A stretch of 64,000 nucleotides of DNA from Varanus komodoensis (taxonomy: Eukaryota > Chordata > Lepidosauria > Squamata > Varanidae): positions 81,370,468 to 81,434,467 of the forward strand of contig NW_025335268.1 in the NCBI RefSeq assembly GCF_004798865.1, given 5' to 3'. A program made the translations under genes and the position numbers. The notes under the pieces were generated by a model. It was not told the origin of the DNA. It saw only the letters and a program-made list of their open reading frames with translations, and ran no database searches. How positions within the stretch are numbered: position 1 is the first letter of the stretch; each line of letters starts with the position of its first letter. Shown here piece after piece: positions 53,060-64,000 of the stretch.

Positions 53060-53720
53060 AGTTCTCTATGGCAATACTATTTATTTTTATATTTTAATTA
53101 CATTTATTTATACTTTGGATGCAGCTAGCACAGTGGTTTAAACTGCTGTGCTGCTGGGCTGGTTGATCTAAAGATCGCTGGGTCGAATCTATTCAATGGG
53201 GTGAGTTCCAGTTGTTCCGTCCCAGCTCCTGCTGACCTTGCAGTTTGCATGCAAATGCAAGTAGATGAAAAGGTACCACTTCAGTGGGAAGGTAACAGTG
53301 TTCCGTGCACTTCAGTGTTTAGTCATGCCGGCCACATGACCACGGAATTGTCTGCAGACCAACGCTGGCTCCTTTAGCTAGGAAACGGAGATAAGCACCG
53401 CCTCCTAGAGTCAGACATGACTGGACTTAACATCAAAGGGAAACCTTTACCTTTACACCTTATCTGTTAGCAATAATTGGCACTCAAGATGGCCCACAAC
53501 ATTAAAACTGATACTATTAAAACATTCAAAAATATACAGAAGTTAACCATATAATTAAATCAGTTAAATATTAAAATTTAACTAATGTCAAGATTAAAAA
53601 TGCTACAAAAATATAAACAGTAAAACTAATCCAGCACAAACTCAGAGGCACTCTCAAATGCCTACTGGTACAATAAGGCCTTGTTGTTTTTGGGAACCTA
53701 ACTGGGAAGTGCTATCATAG
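53060..53720 (-). mobile_element. Degraded L2-clade LINE 3' region, split by a SINE
   Basis: Antisense L2-type UTR and ORF2 end: an ATTTATTTATA tail at about 53101-53112 and then, beyond the SINE, 'tggcactcaagatggcccacaacattaaaac ... actcagaggcactctcaaatgcc ... aataaggccttgttg'. The 3'-UTR wording fits the older L2 subfamily (compare 'ctcaggacagcttacaacaaaa' in the 46.7-kb copy). Ends are approximate. Confidence 0.5.
53117..53456 (+). mobile_element. Sauria-type SINE with BovB-like 3' end
   Basis: The tRNA-like head reads GGATGCAGCTAGCACAGTGG, then 'tttaaactgctgtgctgctgggctggttgatctaaagatcgctgggtcgaatc' with a B box (GGTCGAATC). The body has 'gtagatgaaaaggtaccacttcagtgggaaggtaacagtgttccgtgc' and 'tagtcatgccggccacatgaccacgga'. 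The 3' end reads 'gagtcagacatgactggacttaa ... aaacctttacctttac'. This is the squamate-specific SINE whose tail resembles BovB and which is thought to be moved by BovB. It is full-length (about 340 bp) and moderately diverged. Confidence 0.9.
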
Positions 53721-55372
53721 AGATAAGGTTTCATCTTTCCCCTAAATAATATACACATTTATTTGAAAGCTATTATTGATCTGATATTCAGACATTCATC
53801 ACCATATCAACACCTGATCAAATCTGATCAGTTAACATGGAAGAAAAGTAATCGTCCTTTTATGTGTAGAAAGAAAGAAAATGCCAAAGTATATCTCTTT
53901 TTATGTATTTATTTTAAAATAGGATATTTCTTTTGGTCTTCAGATAAAATACTTGGATTAGCAAATGGGCAGAACATCTCAGATCTGGCAGCCAAATAAT
54001 TGGACTCATCTCATGTGAAAAGGAAATGTTCTACTCAGGAACACAAAAGGTTAGCTCATATCACAAACGAGCTCAATGGCAGCTGCTTGCCAGTATGCAG
54101 GCAAGAACCTTTTCCAGGCCTGGAGATGCCCAGGGCATCTTTTGCACAAAGTGCTTCTGCTCTGTCACTGAGCCAAGGCATCCATTGAAGCTTTTCAGAA
54201 AAAAATGCTATTAATGCATTATTAATAAAAATGGGGGCTCTCTCCATAGCATTACAACAAATACGGGTATCCTTTACATGCAAACAAATATTTTAGCCTC
54301 CTTTAAAAACCAAAGCAAACCAATGAAGGAAGGAAAGCAAAGCTGATTAAAAGAAACAGATTTCCAGGAGCTTCACTGGATCAAAGCTGTTGGATATCCT
54401 TGATATCACTACTTTTATTATACAGTTTACACTTTAGTGTTGCCAGTTATTAATATAATAGTGTTTTCTTGTTCAGTTAAGGTGATTTTCACAAAAGAAA
54501 ATTGGCATTTGATAGCATGATTAATCTTCCATAATCCTTTAATTCAAAATAGCCTTTTCCCTCTTGAAGCTTGTAATTAAACATCAAGCATCCCGTGTTA
54601 CTGTATTTGTAGTTGCTGCTGGTTATCCTCCTTAGTCTTTCCTTTTGATTTTTCCCCTTCTTTTTGAATAAATTGAATATATTTATCAGTAAATTGAGTA
54701 TTTACCAACAGTTAGTGATAATACACTTGAGAAATGTATTTAATTACATAAGAGTGCTCTTTCAAGGACAGATGTTCTTTTTCACCCCTTCCAAGTGCTG
54801 AAGAATTTGTAATGCTTGTCATAAAGAAATAGATAAATAAAGCAAGCAAGCAGAAATTACACTTTTGCCAAAATGAATGGAATTAAATCTAATGAAACAC
54901 AGTGGTCATCAAATACAAAAAAGGAAAAATCTGAAATGATGAAAATTGATGTTAATTAATACATTATCAGGTCTTTCTCAGAAGAACAATGTTTACTTAA
55001 AAACCAGACCTCAACACTCTGGAAAGTGGAAATCCTGTACTCAGTAAAGCAGGGTTCAATAAAATAAACTTAGATGGTTGGCTGGATGATGCCCTCTCCC
55101 CGTGGCACTGCCAAATATTATCAGATGGCCCCTAGCTGGGGTGAGTAGCTCCAGGAGGAACCACTAGTAAAACATCCTCTGTGCACTAAGGTCAAAACTC
55201 CCCCAAGGCAAGCCCCACCCCCTGTAATGGGGGGGGGGATTTCCTTTCCTTGTCTTCACCTCAAGACATAAGAAGAGCTGAGTGATCCATGGAACCACAT
55301 GGAAGGATTCTAACTCTCTACAGGCAACCTGGGGAAAATCCTATGTGCTAGATTAGGTTCATCACATTTCTA
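53721..55372 (+). other. NLGN4X: Intron stretch without recognised gene
   Basis: Ordinary AT-rich sequence; a G run of nine or ten near 55229-55239. No exon or named repeat. Confidence 0.4.
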
Positions 55373-55607
55373 TTTATTTATTTAAAGTTTTTATATGCTT
55401 TTTCCCAGTTTATATCCTGCCTTTTTCTTACATCATTCTCCTCCTCCATCTTATCCCCACAACAACAACCCTGTGAGGTAGATTGGGCTGAGAGTCTGTG
55501 ACTGGCCCAGAGTCACCCAGTTGGCTCCATGCCCAAGCGGGGACTAGAACCCAGATCGCCGGAGTCCCGGTCCCATGCTCTTAACCACTACACCACACTG
55601 GCTCTCC
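55373..55607 (-). mobile_element. MIR-like tRNA-derived SINE
   Basis: On the minus strand it begins 'CCAGTGTGGTGTAGTGGTTA agagcatgggacc', with a tRNA-like head and a B-box region 'ggttctagtcccc'. It continues 'gggtgactctgggccagtcacagactctcagcc', 'ctacctcacagggttgttgttgtggggata' and 'gaatgatgtaag', and ends AAATAAATAAA. The central block is of the MIR/CORE-SINE kind, and the 3' end looks L2-like, as expected for L2-mobilised SINEs. It is well preserved. Confidence 0.8.
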
Positions 55608-56034
55608 GGTGTGAATTGTGGTTCCCTACCCATAGAGTACATTTGTCTTCCAGATATATGGAATACTAATACTGTCTCTGAGAATTGCCCTTTATAGTAG
55701 TAATAATCCTAAATTTAACATCACATACTCGTTTGGTTACAGACACAGGGCTTCTGGAACTAATGGCACAGCTTCCAAAAAAGATCTGAAATCTGGTTCT
55801 TCTAGGTCTTCTGTTAAGAAATCTAATCTTATCTTGGGTCATAGCAGAGTCCAAACCTGGCTAGCTGAAGGAAGGGGGAAAAATAGCCTGTGGTACTTTT
55901 GGACATGTTATTTTTCTAACTCTATGATCAGGAATACAAATTCCAGCTGAAAAGAACCATAGAATTAATTTGTACAGGTGGTCCCAGATTCAACCATGCT
56001 TTCTTGCAAATTTATTCATTAGGACGAATAAAGT
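55608..56034 (+). other. NLGN4X: Intron stretch without recognised gene
   Basis: Ordinary intronic sequence with no supported feature. Confidence 0.4.
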
Positions 56035-56150
56035 GTGGTCTTCTAGATGCTGTTAGAGTACAACTGCCATCTTCTCTACCTAGTATTGCAATCCATGACA
56101 TATTATAGGAGTTGTAGTCCAACAACAACTGTCTACACTCCAGTAGCTGC
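56035..56150 (+). mobile_element. Palindromic hAT-type MITE remnant, second copy
   Basis: 'TCTTCTAGATGCTGTTAGAG tacaactgccat ... ggagttgtagtccaacaacaactgtct' follows the same palindromic plan as the 15.9-kb copy, with the AGTTGTAGTCCAACAAC arm well kept. It is degenerate with approximate ends. Confidence 0.5.
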
Positions 56151-58139
56151 ACTTTGATCACAATGTTGGTTTTTGCATGCGAGTCCATACACATTATACA
56201 TAATTTGTGTTGGTTTCAGAACTGGAGTTTTCTTGGGACAGAATCTGGGTGGTGGTGGATATGTCTGTTGTGGTTGATCATAGCAGAGTGCAGAACCTCT
56301 TTCAGACTGGATAAAATCTTGAGGGTCACTTTCCTATGATGAGCAGGGGCAAAGTATGATCTAAAAGGTTCAGCGTATTTTAAGGTACAACTCTTGCATC
56401 CAGTAACTAAGCCATAGTAAAGAAATTCAAAATGTCCAAATGGAAAAAATGGCAATTGTTAGTCAGGTCTCATACATGGGAGCATGCACTGGAGAGAGCA
56501 AGAAATCAGCTGCTATTCCCTTCAACATCCTCAGTTTGCAGGCGCTGGTGGAAACTATTCAGCTTTTGACAATCCCGATGAAACTTTTTGATGGATGGAT
56601 GGTTTCAGCTTTACAGAACATGAGGCTCTTGCCAGTTGTTTTGCAAGCCACATCAGTAACATAATGAGAGGAAGACACCAGATTTTACTTGATTTGCCTT
56701 TCTGTAACTGTTTTAATATACATGGCATAATGAAGAAGACCACCCTGGTTCCCCTTTAATACTGAAAGACAAAATACTTTGCCTGTTTGTCACAATGAAG
56801 CTCTAGTTCTGCAAAAAGTTAAAAATCTGAAACCGCTACATCTAATTTTCCTGCTTTTCAATACCAACATTTTCTTTTTGCTTGTATTAAAGCACTAGTT
56901 TTCTTCTAGTGAAAACTAAAAATGGTATTTGACTACAAACTGTGAATAGAGAATTGTGAAAAAATAAATATCATTTTCCTTGCATGACAGACACAGTCAT
57001 ATGATACAGAAGAGAAATTTGGACTTTTGCAAATCCAGCTGTACATCCATTTGCATCTTGCAAACATTCTTCCCAGTCCCTTTTTGTATGGTGTGGCATG
57101 GCATGTGCATAGTATAATAATAGAATCAGTCAGATATCTTCTGAAAAGAGCAAATGTGTCCTGCTATATCTTGTCTCCATTTCACAGATATAAACAGAAA
57201 CTGAGTCTGGTTTCATCATATGGGGTGAAGACAGATGTGATGCAGCCAATACAGTGAGGTCAATTTGGAAGCTTTCTCTCTGTATTCATTGCACCTCAAT
57301 TCTTCAGGGTCAGGCTCTTGAAACAGAACAAACAAAATTCAGTTCTTCACTTTTGTAGCTTACATGGCTTTGACTGCCTACCTCCATGATATAATCAAAA
57401 AGCTCTCTTGCCTTCTTTAGGGTAAGAAGTAAAGTTCCTGGAGAAATAGGTTTCTTTCTCTTTCTTTAAAAATTAATATTAAAGTGATTAATTACAGTGT
57501 TGAAGAATGAAAAGAAGGATATGACTAATGGCTCAATCAACATTCTGTTCATTGGAATGCATGTTCCACCAGTGTCAATCCAATAGCAAAGTCTAGAAAA
57601 AAATGGATTTACATTATAGCTAAGGATGCCAGTTCAATGCTTTCTTATATATGCCTTTTCCTTCAATTGGCTTTGCTATTTCTTTCCCCAGGCCTTCAGT
57701 CTTTTTGAAAGATTTTTGCTTGGGAAAGGAAGGAAAAAGCTATGTTTAATAGATTGCAACAGATTTAGGCTGTTCTGGGCAGCAGGTGCAAAAAGGCATA
57801 GAACCAATACAAACCTGACAGGTATACAGCACTGACTTAAAGGAAGGCGAGCATAGACCAAAGCACAGTAGCCTGTTTATATCCTCCTGGTGTTTATTGC
57901 TGATTTTCACACCAAGTTTTCTTAGCTGTTCCCTTTCCCTTTCTGTAAATATCCCAAACTTAATAAAATAATAATAAACTTGTATTAGACAGAAGAAAGA
58001 GGAAGTATTTGTAAGAATAAAGAAATGCATTCAGTATGACTTAAATCCATCCACTTTGGAGCTGATGCATAACCTGATCAATTTTTGACAATTTGGTCCT
58101 TTTTGCTAGATATTACAATGTCCTGTTCCTTACAGGACT
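56151..58139 (+). other. NLGN4X: Intron stretch without recognised gene
   Basis: No exon, RNA gene or named repeat is visible. Confidence 0.4.
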
Positions 58140-58420
58140 TTTTTTCTTTAAAATTTTTACTCTGTCCTATATGCAAAGCATCTCAGGATGGCTTACAGAA
58201 ATCAGAACAAGCAATCCATAATCAAAACAATTAACAATAATTAAGAATATACATAAAACCAAAGTAACGTATCACCAATGAAAACAAAGTCAAACAGAAT
58301 CAAGATCAAAAACAAAATCAAAATGCGACTATAGATAGTTAAAACCAGATTAAAATTCCTAGTTCTTAAGATGGTGGGCAAATAAAAAGGTTTTTAATAC
58401 CTGGCATAACATTAAATATA
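58140..58420 (-). mobile_element. Degraded L2-clade LINE 3' UTR
   Basis: 'TCTCAGGATGGCTTACAGAA atcag ... aaaccagattaaaattcc ... gtgggcaaataaaaaggttttta' is the reverse complement of the older L2 UTR, matching the 46.7-kb copy in order and wording ('ctcaggacagcttacaacaaaa', 'attaaaaccaatt', 'aaaatgtttttgcttgac'). It is old and antisense to NLGN4. Confidence 0.6.
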
Positions 58421-60479
58421 TTTGTAGACTATTACACATCTGCTTAGGAAAGTGTTTTATATTGCATATTACCTTTCTTTTTTTCCTTCTAGTGTTTATT
58501 ATTTTTTGTAGCTATTTCATTCCTCACATAAAACAAAGTATTGGGCAAAGGAAGCTTCTTGCTTTGTCAGAGCCCTCAGGCAGGCTGTAGATAGCAGGAG
58601 GGATGTGAGGAAGAACCAATGTTTTGCCCGCTTGTTTTTTGCTGTTGTCCCACTTTACTACGTCTTTACTGCTTTACTGCTTCTAAAAGAGTTGACTTGA
58701 TTTGGACTGAATTGTCCCTGCATCTACTACAGCCTGCCATGCCTTGCTTAATATTGAGTTTTAGATAGACAGATAGATAGTGAAAGGAAGATTTACAAAT
58801 ACTGCATTTTGTGGAAGCAAATATATTATAGTTATATTTATTTATTTATGTATGTATTTTTAAAGTACAGGCCTTCCAATAAGTTGTAACATAGGAATCT
58901 AGTTAAATCATGATGGAGAATCTAGTTCAAAAATGAATGAATTCATGTAAGGCTATACCAATCATAGCAGAAGGACTATTATGATCACCTCCACCTTTCA
59001 CAGCTATTTTTCCAGACAAGCAAATAATACAGTACTGGAGATTTCTCCAGTAACATTGTCACTGGTATTCATGAACTTGTATACATCCCTATTTGCTGGG
59101 TCATCCATCTGTATTTTTGGTTTAGGCTTATTTACTTACTTTTTCTTTCTTTCATTACTTCTACTGTTTACATGTATCTGAAAACATACCAACATCTCCC
59201 ACGTTCTTTAGGTTGCTTCATTTTTGCTTTATAAAACAAGATCAATAAGAAATAATTTCCAAAATTAGGTCAGGTGAATTATTGTATGGGCTATTATTTT
59301 CCTTTCAACTCTAGACAACAGTTTATCTCATCCCCTTTTGAAGTATCCTTATTAAACACTGTTCCTTGGAACAAATGTCAGTGTATCTGAAATGTGTGTA
59401 TGAAATGTCTAATCTGAGAATTAGAGCATGAGATCTCTTCAGGTGCCATAGAATCACAGTTCTGGGAGAAATGAAATGGTCACCAAGTTAGATAGCTGCA
59501 TCCGCTAGAGACTGATCAGTTTGCTGTCCACACACTCCACACTAGCACACATATTTCCAAACACAGCATACGGATGTAAGCAAGCAAATAGTATGCATCA
59601 ACTCACAGGAGAATTAATAGGCAATCCAGCAAGTCTAAGTTGCTTGATAATGCATACAATACTAGGGAAAACAAGGGGCATTCTTGTTGCTCTCAGCCAG
59701 TCCATCTGGATTTGGGCCGGAAAGACTAAGAATGGTGTGAGTTCTTGGAACACGCATTGTCAACAGGAACATCTAATAACATTGCATTGTGGTGCTTGAG
59801 CCAACATAAAATAGCCTCCACTGTGGTCTTAAGCATAGTTTTGTTTTTATTTTTTTCCCCTCAGCTTTTGAAAAAAGAATCACCTTCCTTTACCAAGGTA
59901 TCTGGTAGGACATGCAAGGTACCAAGGGCATGCAACTTCTTGCAAGTCATTCTATATGATGGATGGGATTATCCATAGTTAACTAATGTTAATCATGATT
60001 TTATTTCAAAGCGCACACTAATTTTTTCCTTAGGTATATACCTCAAACAAGTAATAAACAGAAGTAATAGTGTTTGCCAATTAGCACAAGTGATAATAAA
60101 TAGATGATGGATGGGTAAACTTACTATGTTGTAAGTTATTTTGACTGCAGGTTCCATTTGGAATCCACACTTTTCATTATGAATTGGTGAGGGAATTCCA
60201 GTAAATAAGCACAAAACAGCTTTCTGGAGATTTGAAAAGCTGGCTGTCATGATAATGACTTTTGGTTATTCCTAATGTAAGTCCCATTGAACAAAATCCA
60301 CCTTACATTGGAGTAATGAAGTATAGGATGGTAAGTGGCTCTAGGAATTTATCCAGCCCTGTCAGTTGTGTTTCCTTCAGAGTAGCCTGCAAAAAATTAT
60401 ACTGTACAGAAGCTGTAAATCGTGCCTCCTATACCTATTACCAAATGCATAGTACATACTTCTGAGCATGGCTTATATC
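58421..60479 (+). other. NLGN4X: Intron stretch without recognised gene
   Basis: A short GATA run near 58762-58780 and ordinary AT-rich sequence. No gene is supportable. Confidence 0.4.
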
Positions 60480-60484
60480 GAGAC

Positions 60485-61059
60485 TGTTGTAACCCGCGGT
60501 TTTGCAGATGAGACCAGAGACGGGATGGTAAAAATAAAGAGGAGTTTATTACCTGCAAGATTTCTTGCAGGGACCAACATTCATGGTTAGAATGCAGCCT
60601 CGAATGGAGTTTGAATGAGGTTTTTATAGCTTCACAGTGAGTCTTTGGTAAATGGGAAACAATACAATCAGTTTTTGACAGAAATCAGAACAATGGCGAC
60701 AATGGGGAATTACAGAATCACATAGCAGCAGTTAAGCAAGCGATATACAAAAGCAGATTTGGTTTGCAGTAAGTTTTATCTTTTAATTTACACCTTCTAA
60801 GCAATCTTTGTCCAATACGTTGTAGGTAAGCTCTTTCCACTTTGAGGGGAATTCTCTGAGGCAGTTACTAGACATTTGAATGGGCTAGAGCTTAGGAGAG
60901 CTAAGCCTATCATGCATACCCTGAGACAGTTTGATTATTCTAGTGTTTGGCAGTGTCATGCCTATCTGGAGCCTAGAGGAGTCATGCCTATCCTGAATGC
61001 CCTGAGAAAGCTGATAGGTATCTCTATTATGTCAGGATCCTGGGGAATCAGGCATAACA
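60485..61059 (-). mobile_element. Solo LTR fossil (retrovirus-like or Gypsy-like), 575 bp
   Basis: The segment starts TGTTGTAACC and ends GGCATAACA, i.e. TG...CA ends with short inverted repeats. The 5-bp duplication GAGAC stands on both sides (60480-60484 and 61060-61064). On the minus strand it has a TATAAAAA promoter-like box near 60620-60626 and an AATAAA signal at 60545-60550, the usual order U3-R-U5, with GC-box-free repeats of 'CATGCCTATC' type in U3. No internal viral coding sequence lies beside it, so it is a solo LTR left by recombination. The family cannot be fixed from the LTR alone. Matching target duplications suggest moderate or young age. Confidence 0.82.
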
Positions 61060-61064
61060 GAGAC

Positions 61065-63689
61065 CTTAGATTCCTTTCCTCCCTCTGTTCATCAAGCACA
61101 AAGTCAGCAAGTGCCATTTGTCAAGTCTCTGCCTTGCAAAAGTTTATGTCTCACAAAATATTTTGCCATCACCATTATCACACTATTGTAGTTGAAATGT
61201 TGTGTAGTTTTATTATATGACAGTGCCAATCGAAGGTTATAGAATGATGAACTGATCAACTACATTGCATTCCCCATTCCCCCTCAAATATCAGACATTC
61301 CCCAATCGACCTTCCACTGCACCCTGCAAAAATTCTTGAAAAGACAGAAGAAACCCTAGAGTTCAACGATGATGCCTAAGCACCCAAAACTACCACAGGT
61401 GAAGAGCTGTAAGCAAACAGTAAATGCCTCCAATAGAAAAGCTCAAGATTTGGATGAGTGATGCAATAAATCAGGGAAATAAGTTTCCATAATATCTTCG
61501 GGCATGATTTACAATTAAGACTCAGTTATTTTTGTCATGCTAATAGAGTTTCAGCTGCACTGCTTTACCCTTAGACCCAGGTCTCCAGGTCCTGGCATGA
61601 TATACCCATTCCTTCACCTTTTGCATCCCTTGATGATGGGCTTTACAGTGGAGTACTGCAAACCTTGGACAATGTCTTTACATTAGCATTACACAGATGG
61701 AGTGGGGCAGGGATTGCCATTGGGCATCGTATATATTCCTTCTGTAGTTCCCAAAACATTTGGCCCTGCACATGCTTTACAGATTCATGATTTGTCAGAG
61801 AATTCCAGTGTCATCAGCTCCTGATGTGGGAACTATTGTTTCATGGAATGGTACCCTGTTTGTTTCCTTTCTAAGGTTTGTAGTGGTTTTGGATTCCAAA
61901 CATAGATATTCTGGAATCATTTCAAAAGATTATATTTAACAGTTGTTATTCTGTTCATTTTTTATCTTTCTGGCATTTTCAAAAGCCGCTGTTGACATAT
62001 GAAAAAGGACTAATTTGATAGCTGTAGCAAAAGGAATAACTTGGAACTGTAGATACATTTGATGCCTTTAGCTACTATGTGGTTTAGGGTGCATAAGACC
62101 ATGTGGTAAAAATGAAGGGGAAAATGAAGACACCCACATTGAAAAAGCAGAAGTATCGGAGAGATTCGCTTCTGAATTTCTGCCAGACTTAAAATTGATT
62201 TGATAGGGAGTGAGCCATAGTGTATAAGCCTTGGGCTATAATGTGAAGAAAAAGAACAAGCTCTTCCACAGTGATATAATTCTTGCTAATTCTGTCTAGG
62301 AAATGGGTAACGGAACTGTCATTCTTCATTCTTGAAATAAATCATTTTAAAAGAATGATGATTAAAATCCATTCTTTTTTTCCAGCATGATAGATTTATA
62401 CTTTCAAAGAGGATGTTGTCTTGTTGTGTGAAAAGAGTAGTATCCCCAAGCAGCAGAAGTGGAACTTTTCCCGTTTCTTATTCTCCTTCTCCCTGTACAC
62501 TTAGGTTGTATTAAGAAAATAGCATTGATAGTGCAGGACACCATTATGACAAGCCAGGCTCACCACTTTGTTTGACTTGACAGTTTCCAATAGCAGCCAT
62601 TATGTGACACATCTCTGTGTAACCATTTTGTAGTGGTGCTCACATTCGTTTTTCAAATTCCCAATTGTCCAGCAGTCCAAACAGGTTGGGGTGTAAGGTG
62701 TAGGGATATATGCCAGGAAACTGAGTATGGTACTTCCCAGCATGGTGAGGTAGTCCAGAAGGAAATAATAGTATTTAGAACTTGAGGAGAACCAAGAAGG
62801 TTTCATAAAGCTCACATAGTACATGGTGCAGCGTATACGTTTGAGCATCCAACATGATTTTATTCCCCAACAAAGTTGAATGCAGAGTAAAGATAAACTA
62901 GAAAAAGCAGTTTAATCTAGGAACATGTGGTTCTGAAATGTCACTAAGGTAGAGTGAGCTATTAAAATTGAAAGGGTCCAGGTTCCAGTGTCCTTCAGCC
63001 CAGCTGCAATAGAAAAAGGAAGAAAAAAAAGGGGGGGGAATCCCACCCTTTTACCATTAGGCATAAATTGCTTTGACTAAAATTAGCTGCCCACAGGCCA
63101 TTCAAATGAGCCAGGAGGGTGTGGGGGGGGGAGATTGAATATTAAAATTTCCAGGAATCCTCTTCATATCCTCTGGCTACACAAATGAAAAATATTCATA
63201 GAAAAATGATGAAAAAGAGATGTATGGCCTCTTCAGACATTTGTTAAACCACTTAGCCCAACTTGTAAGTGGTGTATGCCTGCACCATGTAGACCCACCA
63301 TGAAGAGCAGAATGTATGTTGACACACCCAATGCTGATTACACAAAAATAGACATACAAATCAGAATGTATATAATTAGCTTTATCCATAAAACTGAGTA
63401 CAGTGCCCATTTTAGGGTTCTCCAATTCCCCTTCTGCATCAAGATTGAGTAGACTTCACATGACTTCAAAAAGTTGGGTAGTCCAGAGTTATGGCAGTGA
63501 AGATGTAAGATTTCTTTGCTGCCACTATTTCACAAAAGGCTCTAGGATGTGTTAGAACAAATGTTCCTTTGTACAGAATTATTCGGAATTATTATGCTAT
63601 TGCACAATATCACCTAAAAATCATATACACTCCTGTCCCACCTAATTTGCACTTATTTTTACCAGAGCTGAACAAGGAGATCAAGAACA
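61065..63689 (+). other. NLGN4X: Intron stretch without recognised gene
   Basis: A G run near 63030-63039 and another at 63124-63131; otherwise ordinary sequence with no exon or named repeat that I can support. Confidence 0.4.
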
Positions 63690-63757
63690 GGGTAATTTGG
63701 AGACATTAATTCATGGGGTTGTCCTAAGTTGAAGATGGCTTGATAGCACATAACAAC
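63690..63757 (+). mobile_element. RTE/BovB-related 3' tail fragment
   Basis: 'ATGGGGTTGTCCTAAGTTGA agatggcttgatagcacataacaac' matches the widespread squamate tail GGGTCGCCATAAGTCGGAAG..GACTTGACGGCACATAACAACAAC. Only the last 65 bp or so are readable, and it may belong to a SINE sharing this tail. Confidence 0.6.
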
Positions 63758-64000
63758 CACATTGAACATTGTCATTTCCCAATCTCCAGTTTGAAAACAT
63801 ATTTCTAGACTTTTCCACCAAGTTGTTTTTATCACCAGAATAATTTGGCGTCATCTGGAGCATCTGGTTTCCTTGAGGGAAACACTTCAATTATCCTTCC
63901 ATTGTGAAAAGTATCTGTTAATTTCTATTCTGTTTCCTTTTCTTTAGCCAATTTCAGGCCATACGAGTCCCTCTTGTCTTACCCTACAACTGCTGTGTTT
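63758..64000 (+). other. NLGN4X: End of window, intron
   Basis: No feature visible. The NLGN4 intron continues past the window. Confidence 0.4.

Noticed and set aside
55560-55607. tRNA gene on the minus strand
   Set aside because: The tRNA-like part is the head of a MIR-like SINE.

Overview
This window is vertebrate nuclear DNA, almost certainly from a squamate reptile (lizard or snake). It is AT-rich and has spliced coding exons with GT-AG borders. Its repeats are typical of squamates: a BovB (RTE) LINE, a Sauria-type SINE with a BovB-like tail, many L2-clade LINE fragments carrying the 'GCCGCCCCGAGGCTTCGG' 3' end, CR1, L1, tRNA-derived SINEs and a solo LTR. The species cannot be told from sequence alone.

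The only host gene I can support is neuroligin-4 (NLGN4X orthologue) on the + strand, seen as two internal exons. The first (307-366, 60 nt) is the alternatively spliced 'A2' cassette. The second (5724-5876, 153 nt) is the constitutive exon encoding DIHDQN...YRLGVLG of the esterase-like synaptic adhesion domain. Both exons are phase 1-1, so the cassette can be skipped without breaking the frame. The next expected exon (FLSTGDQAAKGNYG...) is not in the window, so the following intron is longer than 58 kb.

Layout: 1-306 is pyrimidine-rich intron ahead of the cassette. 367-5723 is intron with TGCATG (RBFOX-type) motifs, two CR1 pieces and an L2 piece. 5877-64000 is one very large intron. Its main landmarks are an L2 at 8.1-8.7 kb, an L2 tail at 11.5 kb, a tRNA SINE at 14.3 kb, an L2 at 16.2-17.0 kb, a CR1 at 18.5-19.3 kb, an L1 at 23.5-25.9 kb and a microsatellite with a 100-N assembly gap at 26.1 kb. 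Further on are a DIRS-like fossil at 30.7-31.5 kb, a BovB with a nested L2 at 34.75-36.39 kb, L2 pieces at 38.2 and 46.7 kb, a second tRNA SINE at 46.5 kb, a Sauria SINE inside an L2 at 53.1 kb, a MIR-like SINE at 55.4 kb, an L2 at 58.1 kb, a solo LTR at 60.5-61.1 kb and an RTE-like tail at 63.7 kb.

I found no undescribed biological system. The most interesting signals are the splicing-control setting of the NLGN4 cassette exon, datable nested insertions with visible target-site duplications, and some unusual local structures (a near-perfect 33-bp palindrome and a 40-bp tandem duplication). Repeat family names come from recalled consensus patterns, not from a database search.
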